30,444 nt of DNA from Desulfuromonadaceae bacterium (GTDB taxonomy: Bacteria; Desulfobacterota; Desulfuromonadia; Desulfuromonadales; SZUA-401): NCBI GenBank assembly GCA_003246035.1, contig QKBP01000031.1, positions 1-30,444 on the forward strand. The letters are read 5' to 3'. Position numbers and translations under genes: made by a program. The notes under the pieces were generated by a model. It did no database searches, had not been told where the DNA came from, and saw only the letters and a program-made list of their open reading frames with translations. Shown here piece after piece: positions 14,955 through 23,091 of the stretch. Numbering within the stretch: position 1 is the first letter of the stretch; the number at the start of each line of letters is the position of its first letter.

Positions 14955-14986
14955 AAAAAAAGCCGGCGGTCACCCGCCGGCTTTAA
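14955..14986. terminator. Bidirectional terminator between DUF924 gene and ackA
   Basis: A nine-base-pair stem AGCCGGCGG/CCGCCGGCT (14961-14969 with 14974-14982) has a four-base loop. Seven A precede it, giving a strong U-tract for the reverse-strand ackA transcript; TTT follows on the forward strand. Confidence 0.88.
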
Positions 14987-15004
14987 AACTCGAATACTCG
15001 ATGG

Positions 15005-16270
15005 CTAGCGCCGTTGAAACTCGCGGCCGGCGAACGAGTAGGGATAGTTCATGTGATCGGTGTAGGTCTCCTCGAGGATCGCGACCACGTCCTCGGTGAA
15101 CACCAGCTCCTCGTCGGTCGGGATGACGAAGACCTTGATCGGGGAGTCGACGGTGGTGATGACGCTCTCCTTCTTGCGGGTCATGGTGTTCTTGTTCTTA
15201 TCCTTGTCAAGCTTGATCCCCATGTGCTCGAGCCCTTCGCAGGCCTTCTCGCGGATCAGCCAGCCCATCTCGCCGACACCGGCGGTGAAAACCACAGCGT
15301 CGAGGCGTCCCAGGGCGGCGCAGTAGGCACCGATGTACTTCTTGAGACGGTAGCCTTCGATCTCGAGCGCCAGCTGGCAGCGCTCGTCCCCCTCTTCAGC
15401 GCCTTCGATGACGTCGCGCCGGTCGGTGAACTGTCCGGTGATACCGAGCACCCCGGACTTCTTGTTGAGGATCGAGTCGATCTCCTTGGGGCCGAGCCCT
15501 TCCTGTTGCTGGATGAACATCGGGATCGCGGGATCGATATCACCACAGCGGGTCCCCATCACAGCTCCTTCCAGAGGGGTAAGTCCCATCGAGGTGTCGA
15601 CCGACACCCCGCCCTTGATGGCGGTGTGGGAGACCCCGTTACCGATGTGCATGGTGATGATGTTGCAGTCCTTGGGGTCCTTGCCCAGCATCACCGCGGC
15701 CCGCTTGGAGACGTAGAGGTGGCTGGTGCCGTGAAAGCCATAGCGACGCACGCCGTGCTTCTCGTACCACTCGTAGGGGAGCGGGTACATGTAGGCATGC
15801 TCCGGCATGGTCTGGTGGAAAGCGGTGTCGAAGATCGCGATATGCGGCACGTCGGGGAGGACCGACTGGGCCGCTTCGATTCCGGAGATGTTGGGGGGGT
15901 TGTGCAACGGCGCGAGATGCTGGACTTCCTTGATCGCGTCGAGAACCGCATCGTCGATCATCACTGAGCGGGCAAACTTCTCTCCGCCGTGAACCACGCG
16001 GTGACCGACCGCGGATATCTGGCTCATATCGCCGACAACTCCGTGTACCTTGTCGATCAGGGTCTTGATGATCAGGTGAATGGCGACCTTGTGATCAGGG
16101 CATTCGTACTCTTCGCGATAGGTCTCGCGACCGGGAACCTCGTGGATGATGAACGAGTCGCCGATGGTGACACGCTCGACCATCCCCTTGGCGATCACTT
16201 GCTTCTTCTTCCAGTCGTAAAGCTGGTATTTGACCGATGAGCTGCCGCAGTTCAGGGCAAGAATATCCAT
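15005..16270 (-). CDS. ackA: Acetate kinase
   Basis: AckA interconverts acetyl phosphate plus ADP and acetate plus ATP. The 421-residue product has the signature LNCGSSSVKY with Asn7, HRVVHGG with Arg91, FDTAFH with Asp148, YGFHGTSH with His180, and MGTRCGDIDP with Arg241, the same positions as the catalytic residues of the Methanosarcina enzyme. One local variant is HIGNGVSHTAIKGG where most family members have Ala-Ser in place of Val-Ser. The ATG at 16270 follows GAGGAGG. A TATAAT (reverse strand, 16312-16307) upstream may be the -10 box. Together with pta it links acetate and acetyl-CoA; in this group of bacteria acetate is often the electron donor, so the pair may run in the acetate-activating direction. 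Confidence 0.97.
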   Translation of the reverse strand: MDILALNCGSSSVKYQLYDWKKKQVIAKGMVERVTIGDSFIIHEVPGRETYREEYECPDHKVAIHLIIKTLIDKVHGVVGDMSQISAVGHRVVHGGEKFARSVMIDDAVLDAIKEVQHLAPLHNPPNISGIEAAQSVLPDVPHIAIFDTAFHQTMPEHAYMYPLPYEWYEKHGVRRYGFHGTSHLYVSKRAAVMLGKDPKDCNIITMHIGNGVSHTAIKGGVSVDTSMGLTPLEGAVMGTRCGDIDPAIPMFIQQQEGLGPKEIDSILNKKSGVLGITGQFTDRRDVIEGAEEGDERCQLALEIEGYRLKKYIGAYCAALGRLDAVVFTAGVGEMGWLIREKACEGLEHMGIKLDKDKNKNTMTRKKESVITTVDSPIKVFVIPTDEELVFTEDVVAILEETYTDHMNYPYSFAGREFQRR

Positions 16271-16463
16271 TCACATACCTCCTCGAATTAGTCTCTTCAG
16301 TGCGCAATTATAGTCAGCAAAAAACTGTTTTACTTTAGCTAAATTTAGGCGGGATAAAAACCCACAACAATGCGTAAACGTTATTACAAAAGGGTTTTAG
16401 AGGGTAGCGTAAAGCGACACCCAATGCAAGAAGTTTGTTCCCTGGAGGCGTATACGACAGGGG

Positions 16464-16492
16464 TGGACAGGGAGAGGGAGGTTGGCTACAAT
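16464..16492 (+). promoter_or_regulatory. Sigma-70-type promoter of the ferredoxin gene
   Basis: TGGACA at 16464-16469 and TACAAT at 16487-16492 are 17 bases apart, 51 bases before the TTG start. A perfect 12-base palindrome GACGTAAACGTC (16499-16510) lies at the predicted transcription start and could be an operator. Confidence 0.55.
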
Positions 16493-16543
16493 AAGCGGGA
16501 CGTAAACGTCACAACAACACTTCCGCAGAAGGAGGAATGAACA

Positions 16544-16714
16544 TTGGCTCACACCATTACTGAAGAGTGTATCAATTGCGGCGCCTGCGAACCGGTCTGT
16601 CCGGTCGACGCCATCAGCGAACAGGGTGATGTACGGGTGATCGACCCCGCAACCTGCACCGACTGTGGTGCCTGCGTGGACACCTGCCCGGTCGACGCAA
16701 TCAAGGCCCCCTGA
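16544..16714 (+). CDS. 2[4Fe-4S] ferredoxin (56 residues, TTG start)
   Basis: This is a low-potential electron carrier. The sequence has two clusters of CxxCxxCxxxCP: C-I-N-C-G-A-C-E-P-V-CP and C-T-D-C-G-A-C-V-D-T-CP, each followed by VDAI, giving eight cysteines for two [4Fe-4S] clusters. The only usable in-frame start is the TTG at 16544 with AAGGAGG eight bases before it; an in-frame TGA precedes it. An ATG at 16537 is out of frame and only one base from the Shine-Dalgarno box. It is transcribed alone from a good promoter and is followed by a strong terminator. Redox partner is unknown; in related bacteria such ferredoxins serve pyruvate or 2-oxoglutarate oxidoreductases. Confidence 0.95.
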   Translation: MAHTITEECINCGACEPVCPVDAISEQGDVRVIDPATCTDCGACVDTCPVDAIKAP

Positions 16715-16732
16715 TCCAGCCCCTCAAACCCC

Positions 16733-16770
16733 AAAAAAGAAAGGGCGACCCGGCTTCGGGTCGCCCTTCT
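16733..16770. terminator. Bidirectional terminator after ferredoxin and the zinc-ribbon gene
   Basis: A perfect twelve-base-pair stem (16741-16752 with 16757-16768) has a GCTT loop. Six A at 16733-16738 give a U-rich tail for the reverse strand; the forward tail (CTTGCTTGCT) is weaker. Confidence 0.88.
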
Positions 16771-16794
16771 TGCTTGCTGTAGCCTGAACTCCGC

Positions 16795-18189
16795 CTACTG
16801 GGCCACCGGCTGGGAACCGACCACGTCGACGGCGTACTCGACAAGGTTCTCCGGGACGCTACGGAACACGATCACGAACGGTAACCCCTTGCCCGGCGGC
16901 ACCTCGAAGTTGGAGAGCGCCTCGCCAAACTGGTTGGCCATGGCATCGGAGATCTTGGCAAAGGGCATCTCGGCAAGCTGCTCGTTGCTCAGCGGGTTGC
17001 CGCAGAACACCACCTGGCGCGCCAGGGACTGTCCGTTGCCGTCGTAAAGCTCCCCCTTTACCTGCAGCGACGAGCGCTTTTCGGTGAATCGGTTGAACGC
17101 CTGACCACGAACAACGAACAGGGTCCCGACCTCGCGATTCTCCACGAAGTCATGATCGAGCCCCTTGATCTCGATACGGCTGGTCTCGGGGAGGGTTCCC
17201 ACCCCCTGGATCTGCTGGATCAGCTTGTCGACGAAGGGGAGTTGACCCTGCTGCCAGAGGAAGAAGCCGCCTGCACCCGCGAGGACCAGGAGCAGAACCA
17301 GCAGCAGCGGCAGGGTCGACGAAGACGATTTCTTCTGGCGCCTGACCGGGGGTTCCGGGACGGACGAGGCAAGATCCTCGTCACTGAAACCATAATCGTC
17401 CCCCTCGGTGAAACCTTGGGAAAAACCGCTGTCATCCACCCCGGTTCTGGCGCTGGAAAGTTCCGTAAACTTGAACTCGCCGCCTCCCGGGCTCGGTGCG
17501 GGAGGCGACTCGTGGATGGCCGAGTTGTCCTCGATACCGAAGTCGCTGTCGAACCCCCCTACCCCACCGGAGGCTACCTCGGACGAGGGCGCCGGCGAAT
17601 CGCTCCAGTCTTCCTCGTCGAAGGAAAATTCGTCCTTGGTTCCGCCGCCGACCTCCTCGCCGGCCTCTCCCACTGCTTCCGGGGGGGCCTCGCCGGTGTC
17701 CTGACCCTCGTCCCAGGTGCTGTCATCGAAGGAGAACTCACTTGCCCCCCCCTCCGTTTCGGCAGCCTTGTCACCGCCCCCCTCATCATCCCAGCCCCCC
17801 TCGTCGAAGGCGAACTCGTTGGGAGACTGGCCGGCCTCGCTCTCGTCACCGTCATTGAAGTCGAAGCCGAAGTCGTCACTCTCACCGGCCGACTCACCCG
17901 CCTCGTCCCCCTCGGGGATACTGAACGCGTCGTCACTCGGCGCAGAGGCCTCGCTCTCATCCGCGAAGGCAGAATCGAAGTCGAGGTCGTCGCTCCCCCC
18001 TCCAGCGGCAGTCGATGGCTCCGGAACGGCGTCCGGCTCGGGAGCGGACGGGGCGGGGGGGTCTCCGGAGGGAGGGTAGACCGTGAACACCTCCTTGCAG
18101 TGCGAACACCTGACCTTGACCCCCTCGGGCTTGAGGCGATCGTCGGGCAGGCGGAAGCGGGTATCGCATTTTTCACACTGGATAACCAT
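16795..18189 (-). CDS. MJ0042-type zinc-ribbon / DUF3426 single-pass membrane protein
   Basis: The 464-residue product begins with a zinc ribbon, Cys5-x2-Cys8 and Cys28-x2-Cys31 (CEKCDTRFRLPDDRLKPEG then VRCSHC). A long acidic low-complexity region (about 65-280) follows, with degenerate repeats of the type FxFDxxxWxD. A Lys/Ser stretch precedes one membrane helix (about 292-312), and the last 130 residues form a DUF3426 domain (RIEIKGLDHDF... to the C-terminus) expected outside the membrane. The ATG at 18189 follows GGAGGGG. It lies 20 bases downstream of hpt on the same strand, so they are probably co-transcribed. Function is unknown; the layout suggests a sensor or scaffold that joins cytoplasmic and periplasmic sides. 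Confidence 0.85.
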   Translation of the reverse strand: MVIQCEKCDTRFRLPDDRLKPEGVKVRCSHCKEVFTVYPPSGDPPAPSAPEPDAVPEPSTAAGGGSDDLDFDSAFADESEASAPSDDAFSIPEGDEAGESAGESDDFGFDFNDGDESEAGQSPNEFAFDEGGWDDEGGGDKAAETEGGASEFSFDDSTWDEGQDTGEAPPEAVGEAGEEVGGGTKDEFSFDEEDWSDSPAPSSEVASGGVGGFDSDFGIEDNSAIHESPPAPSPGGGEFKFTELSSARTGVDDSGFSQGFTEGDDYGFSDEDLASSVPEPPVRRQKKSSSSTLPLLLVLLLVLAGAGGFFLWQQGQLPFVDKLIQQIQGVGTLPETSRIEIKGLDHDFVENREVGTLFVVRGQAFNRFTEKRSSLQVKGELYDGNGQSLARQVVFCGNPLSNEQLAEMPFAKISDAMANQFGEALSNFEVPPGKGLPFVIVFRSVPENLVEYAVDVVGSQPVAQ

Positions 18190-18209
18190 GAAAACCCCTC
18201 CGGGAACAG

Positions 18210-18740
18210 CTAGGCAGAAGTCTCTGCCACGTAGATTTCAGGCAGATTCCGATACTTCTCGTCGTAATCGAGGCCATAGCCGACGATAAAGCCGTCATCC
18301 ATGACCAGACCGGCGTAGTCGGGCTCGATCTCGACCTCGCGACGCGCACGCTTGTCGATCAGCGTGCAGATCTTTAGGCTACGGGGCTCCTGCTGCATCA
18401 GACGGTGATAGAGAAACTCGAGGGTATGTCCGCTGTCGACGATATCCTCGACGATGATCACGTGCCGATCACGCAGGGAAAATTCGAGGTTGCGTCGGAT
18501 TTCGACCACGCCGGAAGTGACGACATCCGACCCGTAGCTCGCCAGACGCACAAAATCGACCCGGGCATCCAGGTCGAGCTCGCGCATCAGGTCGGCGACA
18601 AACAGCAGAGACCCCTTGAGTACCGCGACCAGGATAAGCTCCTCGCCGGCATAGTCTCGACTGATCTCCTCACCGATGCGCTTGACTTCGCGGGCAATCT
18701 GCTCGCGCGGGAACAGTAGTTTCAATTCTAGATCAGCCAT
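18210..18740 (-). CDS. hpt: Hypoxanthine phosphoribosyltransferase
   Basis: This 176-residue purine-salvage enzyme converts hypoxanthine (and often guanine) plus PRPP to the nucleoside monophosphate. The PRPP-binding motif is VIIVEDIVDSGHT at 94-106; other family features are AVLKGSLLFVADLMREL (39-55), VRLASYG (64-70) and the C-terminal VGYGLDYDEKYRNLPEIYV. Length is typical. The ATG at 18740 has no clear Shine-Dalgarno box, but the sequence matches the family from the first residues and an excellent promoter lies 40 bases upstream. It is the first gene of a probable two-gene unit with the zinc-ribbon protein. Confidence 0.96.
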   Translation of the reverse strand: MADLELKLLFPREQIAREVKRIGEEISRDYAGEELILVAVLKGSLLFVADLMRELDLDARVDFVRLASYGSDVVTSGVVEIRRNLEFSLRDRHVIIVEDIVDSGHTLEFLYHRLMQQEPRSLKICTLIDKRARREVEIEPDYAGLVMDDGFIVGYGLDYDEKYRNLPEIYVAETSA

Positions 18741-18779
18741 TTATACGCAGCACCAAGCCCCTTTCTTTTAAAAGGAAAT

Positions 18780-18808
18780 TTTATAGCAACTTTGAGGACT
18801 TGTGTCAA
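18780..18808 (-). promoter_or_regulatory. Sigma-70-type promoter of hpt
   Basis: On the reverse strand a perfect TTGACA (18808-18803) and TATAAA (18785-18780) are exactly 17 bases apart, about 40 bases before the hpt ATG. Confidence 0.8.
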
Positions 18809-18910
18809 TCTTTCCCATATATCTCCGAACCACCGGGAGGACTCGCCCCCCGAAGCAAAAATATGCTAGACTGTTTCGCCAACCTCAAGACAACCCGGGA
18901 GTCTCTTTCC

Positions 18911-19600
18911 ATGATCTTACGAACCCTGTTTCTGACCCTCCTCGTTCTGACCACGGCCACGCCGTCTTTCGCGGGACCCGCCATCGAGGCCCCCGAACAG
19001 AGCTACTCCTTCGGCGACATCTACCAGGGAGAAAAGGCGACCCACTCCTTCCGCTTCACCAACACCGGCGATGCCCCCCTGGTGATCGACAAGGTCCGCT
19101 CCTCCTGCGGCTGCACGGCCGCAATGGTCTCGAAAGGAACCCTCCAGCCGGGCGAGACAGGAGAAGTCCGGGCCACGTTCGACTCCAGCCGTTTTCGCGG
19201 ATCGGTCAGCAAGAAGGTCTACCTCAGCAGCAACGCCAGCGGAAAACCGAGCTTCGAGTTCCAGTTGACGGCCAACGTCAAGGAGGTCATCGCGCTGACC
19301 CCTCACATGATCTCCGGAGGCCCCCTCCCGGTAGGGAAGACATATTCCGTCGACATCGTTCTGAGCAACCTGTGGACGGCCCCCGTGACGATCACCTCGG
19401 TGGAGTCGGGGCTTGAACAGCTACAGACCCGCCTGGAGAGCAGCACACTCGGAGTCGGCGAAAAAGTCCGCCTGACCCTGAGCATCACCCCCGGCAAGGA
19501 GAGGCGGCGCCTCAACAGCTACGTGATCCTGAAAACCGACTCACCGCTGCTGCCCGAGATCCGCATCCCGGTCAACCTCGTCGTCAACACTGCGGGATAG
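18911..19600 (+). CDS. DUF1573-domain exported protein
   Basis: The product has 229 residues. MILRTLFLTLLVLTTATPSFAG is a Sec signal peptide with cleavage after SFA. Next comes the DUF1573 domain (about 25-115): SYSFGDIYQGEKATHSFRFTNTG, then VRSSCGCTAAMVSKGTLQPGETGEV, with the characteristic SSCGC. The remaining half is beta-rich, probably a second immunoglobulin-like domain. The family is frequent in Bacteroidetes and Desulfuromonadales; its function is unknown, with a periplasmic or surface role likely. The reading frame is open back to 18800, but the signal peptide fixes the ATG at 18911. The bc-complex genes begin 81 bases downstream behind their own promoter, so a functional link is uncertain. 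Confidence 0.85.
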   Translation: MILRTLFLTLLVLTTATPSFAGPAIEAPEQSYSFGDIYQGEKATHSFRFTNTGDAPLVIDKVRSSCGCTAAMVSKGTLQPGETGEVRATFDSSRFRGSVSKKVYLSSNASGKPSFEFQLTANVKEVIALTPHMISGGPLPVGKTYSVDIVLSNLWTAPVTITSVESGLEQLQTRLESSTLGVGEKVRLTLSITPGKERRRLNSYVILKTDSPLLPEIRIPVNLVVNTAG

Positions 19601-19608
19601 CACACGAG

Positions 19609-19636
19609 TTGTCACCCTGCGGCCAACCTCTATACT
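19609..19636 (+). promoter_or_regulatory. Promoter of the Rieske/cytochrome b/cytochrome c operon
   Basis: TTGTCA at 19609-19614 and TATACT at 19631-19636 are 16 bases apart, about 45 bases before the Rieske gene ATG. Confidence 0.6.
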
Positions 19637-19681
19637 TGTTCGAATTACATTCTATTACTCACCGTATCCGGAGGAAATGGT

Positions 19682-20113
19682 ATGGAGCCCAGTCAGACGG
19701 CATCATCCCGTCGCACCTTTCTTTCCCTGATCCTGGGGGGACTCGGGGCCGTGACCGCGGCCCTGGCAGGCTATCCTCTGTGGCGCTTCCTGTTGCCGCA
19801 CTCCGCGGATGATGAAAGCGCGTCAGTCACGCTCAAGCGTGAAGACCTCCTCTACGAGACCGCCACCTTCATCACTTACAAGGGCCGACCGGCGGTCGTG
19901 CTGCAGACCTCGCCGGGTCAGTTCGTGGCCCTGTCGGCGGTCTGCACCCATCTCGGTTGCATCGTGAAATGGCAGCCCGAGAAAAACGAATTCCTCTGCC
20001 CCTGCCACGGGGGGCGTTTCTCCCCCCAGGGAGAGGTGCTGGGTGGTCCGCCGCCCAAGCCTCTCGAGGCGCTCCCGATCAAACTCGATGGCGACCTGCT
20101 GATCATCGGCTGA
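19682..20113 (+). CDS. Rieske [2Fe-2S] subunit of a cytochrome bc-type complex
   Basis: The 143-residue product starts with [20 protein letters not shown], a Tat-type signal-anchor (twin Arg followed by a hydrophobic helix). The cluster ligands are Cys88 and His90 (CTHLGC) and Cys106 and His109 (CPCHGG), with Cys93 and Cys108 as the stabilising disulfide pair; the tail [13 protein letters not shown] is typical of bc Rieske proteins. It takes electrons from quinol at the outer face of the membrane. GGAGG lies seven bases before the ATG. Cytochrome b follows after 15 bases. The short length is like the Rieske proteins of Deltaproteobacteria and of b6f-like complexes. Confidence 0.95.
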   Translation: MEPSQTASSRRTFLSLILGGLGAVTAALAGYPLWRFLLPHSADDESASVTLKREDLLYETATFITYKGRPAVVLQTSPGQFVALSAVCTHLGCIVKWQPEKNEFLCPCHGGRFSPQGEVLGGPPPKPLEALPIKLDGDLLIIG

Positions 20114-20128
20114 CAAGGAGGCGAACTG

Positions 20129-21229
20129 ATGAAACCCGTCAAACAGCTGATCGACTTTATCGAGGTGCGCCTTGGCGTAAAGGAGCTGCTCGAGCAGAAC
20201 CTCTCGGGCTACCTCCTGCCGCGTAACGTCAACGTCTGGTACGCCCTCGGCGCAACCCTCCTCGCCCTCTTCACCCTGCAGATCGTGACCGGCATCCTGC
20301 TGCTGATCTACTATGTCCCCGATGCAGAGAAGGCCTTCGCAAGCGTCCAGTACATCACCAACGAGGTCCCCTACGGCTGGCTGATCCGGAACCTCCACGC
20401 GATTGGCTCCAACATGATCATCATCGTGCTGTTGCTGCACATGCTCTCGGTGCTTTTCATGGGGAGCTACAAGCGACCCCGGGAGATGACCTGGCTTTCC
20501 GGCTTCATCATCTTCAACCTCAGCTTCGGCCTCTGCCTGACCGGCTACCTTCTCCCCTGGAGCCAGCTCTCCTACTGGGCCACCACCATCGCCACCGACG
20601 CCCCGAGCTCCATCCCGCTGGTCGGCGACTTCCTGGTCTCGTTCCTGCGCGGAGGCCCCAACGTCACCGGCGCCACGCTGGGGCGCTTCTTCGCCCTGCA
20701 TGTCGCCGTTCTTCCGTTGTTGCTGGCGGGACTGCTCGGCTTCCACCTCTTCAGCGTCCGGCGTATCGGCATCTCCACGCCCCCCTTCGGCGAGCACTAC
20801 CGGCTGGCACAGACCCCCCTGAGTTTCGCCCACGAACATCACCCCGGAGGCATCCCCTTCTTCCCCAACTACATGGCCAAGGAAGTTGCGGTGATCTGCT
20901 TTGCCCTGGCGGCCATGCTCTCGGTGGTCTTCTTCGTCCCGCAGATCTTCATCCCGCCGGCCGCCCTCGAACCCGCAGACCCCTTCCTGACACCGGCGGG
21001 CATCAAGCCGGAGTGGTACTTCCTGTGGGCCTACCAGACCCTGAAGATCTTCCCGAGCGAGATCATCGGGCTAGGGGTCCAGGGGGCGTTCATGACCTTC
21101 CTCGCCCTCCTCCCCTTCATCGACCGGGGGCCGGAGCGGCGACCGGCGAAGCGCCCGCTCTTTGTGACCTGCTACGTCCTTGGCCTCGTTCTGTTCGTGG
21201 CCATCTCGATCTGGGGGCATTACTCATGA
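20129..21229 (+). CDS. Cytochrome b subunit, full length
   Basis: This 366-residue membrane protein carries both the N- and C-terminal parts of cytochrome b in one chain, with about eight helices. The four haem ligands are visible as His90 and His104 in the second helix and His191 and His206 in the fourth. The quinol-oxidation motif is PEWY at 294-297 (GIKPEWYFLWAYQ). It forms the quinone-reactive core with the Rieske protein and passes electrons to the pentaheme cytochrome encoded next. AAGGAGG precedes the ATG. Its stop overlaps the start of the cytochrome gene (ATGA at 21226-21229), so production of the two is coupled. Confidence 0.96.
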   Translation: MKPVKQLIDFIEVRLGVKELLEQNLSGYLLPRNVNVWYALGATLLALFTLQIVTGILLLIYYVPDAEKAFASVQYITNEVPYGWLIRNLHAIGSNMIIIVLLLHMLSVLFMGSYKRPREMTWLSGFIIFNLSFGLCLTGYLLPWSQLSYWATTIATDAPSSIPLVGDFLVSFLRGGPNVTGATLGRFFALHVAVLPLLLAGLLGFHLFSVRRIGISTPPFGEHYRLAQTPLSFAHEHHPGGIPFFPNYMAKEVAVICFALAAMLSVVFFVPQIFIPPAALEPADPFLTPAGIKPEWYFLWAYQTLKIFPSEIIGLGVQGAFMTFLALLPFIDRGPERRPAKRPLFVTCYVLGLVLFVAISIWGHYS

Positions 21230-22044
21230 ACCGACGACTCAAACACCTGCTGACCGGCAGCCTGGTGTTGCTGGCTATCCTGCTGACCTGCAGTGCCTCC
21301 CTGGCGGCCGACGAACCGGTGTGCCTGCAGTGCCACGCCAACCTGGAGCCCCGCCTCTCCGATCCGGTCGACCTCTGGAAAGAGAGTATCCACGCTGCCA
21401 ACGGCATCTCCTGCCATGACTGCCACGGCGGCAACCCGACCGATTTCGCCCTGGCCATGCTCCCCGAGAGCGGCTTCATCGGCGTCCCCTCATCGGCGGA
21501 GATTCCTGACTTCTGCGGCCGCTGCCATATCGGCGTGCGCGATGACTACCTCGCCAGCGCCCACGGCGAAGCCCGGCTCGAAGGGGGCCCTCACTGCGTC
21601 AATTGCCACAGCAACCACCGGGTGAAGAAGGCCAGCCTCGAGATCATCGACCCGCAGCTGTGCACCAACTGTCATAGCTTTGAGCGGGCAGAACGCCTCA
21701 AGACAGCGCTCGAGACCACCGAAACCAGCCTTACCAAGCTCGACAGCGAACTCAAGGACCTCTTCCGCCTCGGGGTCACCGTGCGCGACAAGCAGGACGC
21801 CCTGTTCGCGGTACGCAACGACTTCCGCCGCCTGGCCCATTCCGTCGATGTCGAACAGGTCGAAGCCCAGACCGCCAAGTTCGGCGAGCGGATCGGCGAG
21901 ATCGAAGCCCAGGTCGGGTCGATTCACGACCAGTTGGCGCAGCGCAAGATGATGGGCGCCGCCGTGGTCCTTCTGCTGCTGGTTGCCGGCGGTGTCGCGC
22001 TGCTGATTCGCCGCACCTACGAAGAGGACGAGGGGAAATCCTGA
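21226..22044 (+). CDS. Membrane-anchored pentaheme cytochrome c of the bc-type complex
   Basis: The 272-residue product has a Sec signal peptide (MNRRLKHLLTGSLVLLAILLTCSASLAAD) and five CxxCH motifs at 33-37, 63-67, 97-101, 124-128 and 146-150. A charged, probably coiled-coil stretch (about 155-240) follows, and one membrane helix (243-262) with a short acidic cytoplasmic tail. It replaces the single-haem cytochrome c1 of classical bc1 complexes and would hand electrons to periplasmic multihaem cytochromes. The ATG at 21226 overlaps the cytochrome b stop; the upstream open frame inside cytB is not used. A strong terminator follows. Confidence 0.94.
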   Translation: MNRRLKHLLTGSLVLLAILLTCSASLAADEPVCLQCHANLEPRLSDPVDLWKESIHAANGISCHDCHGGNPTDFALAMLPESGFIGVPSSAEIPDFCGRCHIGVRDDYLASAHGEARLEGGPHCVNCHSNHRVKKASLEIIDPQLCTNCHSFERAERLKTALETTETSLTKLDSELKDLFRLGVTVRDKQDALFAVRNDFRRLAHSVDVEQVEAQTAKFGERIGEIEAQVGSIHDQLAQRKMMGAAVVLLLLVAGGVALLIRRTYEEDEGKS

Positions 22045-22071
22045 TCCTTCCAGGAACCCTGCCTAAACACC

Positions 22072-22102
22072 AAAGGGCGGCCGACTGGCCGCCCTTTTTT
22101 TT
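22072..22102 (+). terminator. Intrinsic terminator of the bc-complex operon
   Basis: An eleven-base-pair stem (22072-22082 with 22087-22097, AAAGGGCGGCC/GGCCGCCCTTT) has a GACT loop and lies in a run of eight T, 28 bases after the cytochrome c stop. Confidence 0.93.
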
Positions 22103-22147
22103 CATGTCCGGATCTCGGGCTCCGATACCCGGGTAAAAGCCCATCTG

Positions 22148-23008
22148 CTAGCGGCTGAGCACCCCCTGTTGAAGATCGTTGTAGGCCCGCTCGAGGTTCA
22201 CGTCGAGGAACTGGCGAAAACCGGGGACGTCTTCATACTTGGGGAGCCGGAACTCCTTCTTCACCTGTTCGAGCGGTTTCCCCGCCTCGATATGGAGCAG
22301 TACCTCCGAGAGGAAAGCGCGCAGGAAGTCCTGAAATTTACCCACGTCCTTGACGTCGCCGACCCTGCCGTAACCGGGGATGATTTTCTCGGGGGCGAGG
22401 CGTTTGATGAACTCGAGGGCAAGCACCCAGTCCTCCATGTGGCCGTCACCGAGGAAACCGATGCTCCCGACATACAGCAGGTCGCTGGCAAACAGGACAC
22501 CACTCTCGGGGAGGTAAGCGATCACGTCCCCCTCGGCGTGACCACGCCCGAGGTTGGTCAGCACGACGGTATGCCGGGCCGACTTGAGAGTCAGCCCCTC
22601 GCTGAAGAACAGCGTGGGGTAGACCACTGCCGGCACTTCACTCTGCAATCCCGTCCAGGTCTGACCCGACATAAGCACCTGCATGGTCGGAGGGAAATCG
22701 AAGTCGGTGAAAGCAAAACCACGATGGTGATGGGGGAGCACGAAGTAGTCGACGGGACGGGGAGTCACCTCGGCAATCGCGGCGAACAGGTCGGTCACCG
22801 CGTCGCGGCTCATGTGCGCACCACCGGCGATGACCCAATCGTGACTCACCACCACGAAGGCGTTGGAGGTCGCGTGGCTCCCGGGAAGGGCATAGGCCGC
22901 ATAAACTCCTTCGGCGAGCGCCTCTAGGCGGTAACTCTCCTGAGCCCGCGCATCGGGGACGATGAGCAGTACGACGACGGCGAAAAGGACGCTCCAACGA
23001 GTCAGCAT
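22148..23008 (-). CDS. Exported metallo-beta-lactamase-fold protein with degraded metal site
   Basis: The product has 286 residues with a signal peptide (to about 22, DARA). The fold is indicated by SNAFVVVSHDWVIAGG, the LPHHHRGFAF region, GRGHAEGDVIAYLPESGVLFASDLLY and IIPGYGRVGDV, as in SoxH-like quinoprotein-relay hydrolases. Several canonical ligands are altered: the HxHxDH motif reads His93-His94-His95-Arg-Gly-Phe, so its Asp and last His are gone, and the C-terminal PGHG reads PGYG (Tyr213). His157, Asp161 and Asp176 remain. It may bind one metal or none and is probably not a standard hydrolase. The GGAGG before the ATG is rather far (11 bases). It is a single-gene unit next to the bc complex terminator. 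Confidence 0.83.
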   Translation of the reverse strand: MLTRWSVLFAVVVLLIVPDARAQESYRLEALAEGVYAAYALPGSHATSNAFVVVSHDWVIAGGAHMSRDAVTDLFAAIAEVTPRPVDYFVLPHHHRGFAFTDFDFPPTMQVLMSGQTWTGLQSEVPAVVYPTLFFSEGLTLKSARHTVVLTNLGRGHAEGDVIAYLPESGVLFASDLLYVGSIGFLGDGHMEDWVLALEFIKRLAPEKIIPGYGRVGDVKDVGKFQDFLRAFLSEVLLHIEAGKPLEQVKKEFRLPKYEDVPGFRQFLDVNLERAYNDLQQGVLSR

Positions 23009-23091
23009 CGTTTCCCTAACCTCCTGTTTTCAGACATTAACTTTCATTGTACGCGGGCAGCACACAGCGAGGCAAGTGCCCGTAAAAGACA

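Noticed and set aside
17152..18213. Forward-strand open frame of 353 codons
   Set aside because: Antisense to the zinc-ribbon gene; Val/Leu/Gly/Arg-rich without domains.
19823..20842. Reverse-strand open frame of 339 codons
   Set aside because: Antisense to the Rieske and cytochrome b genes.
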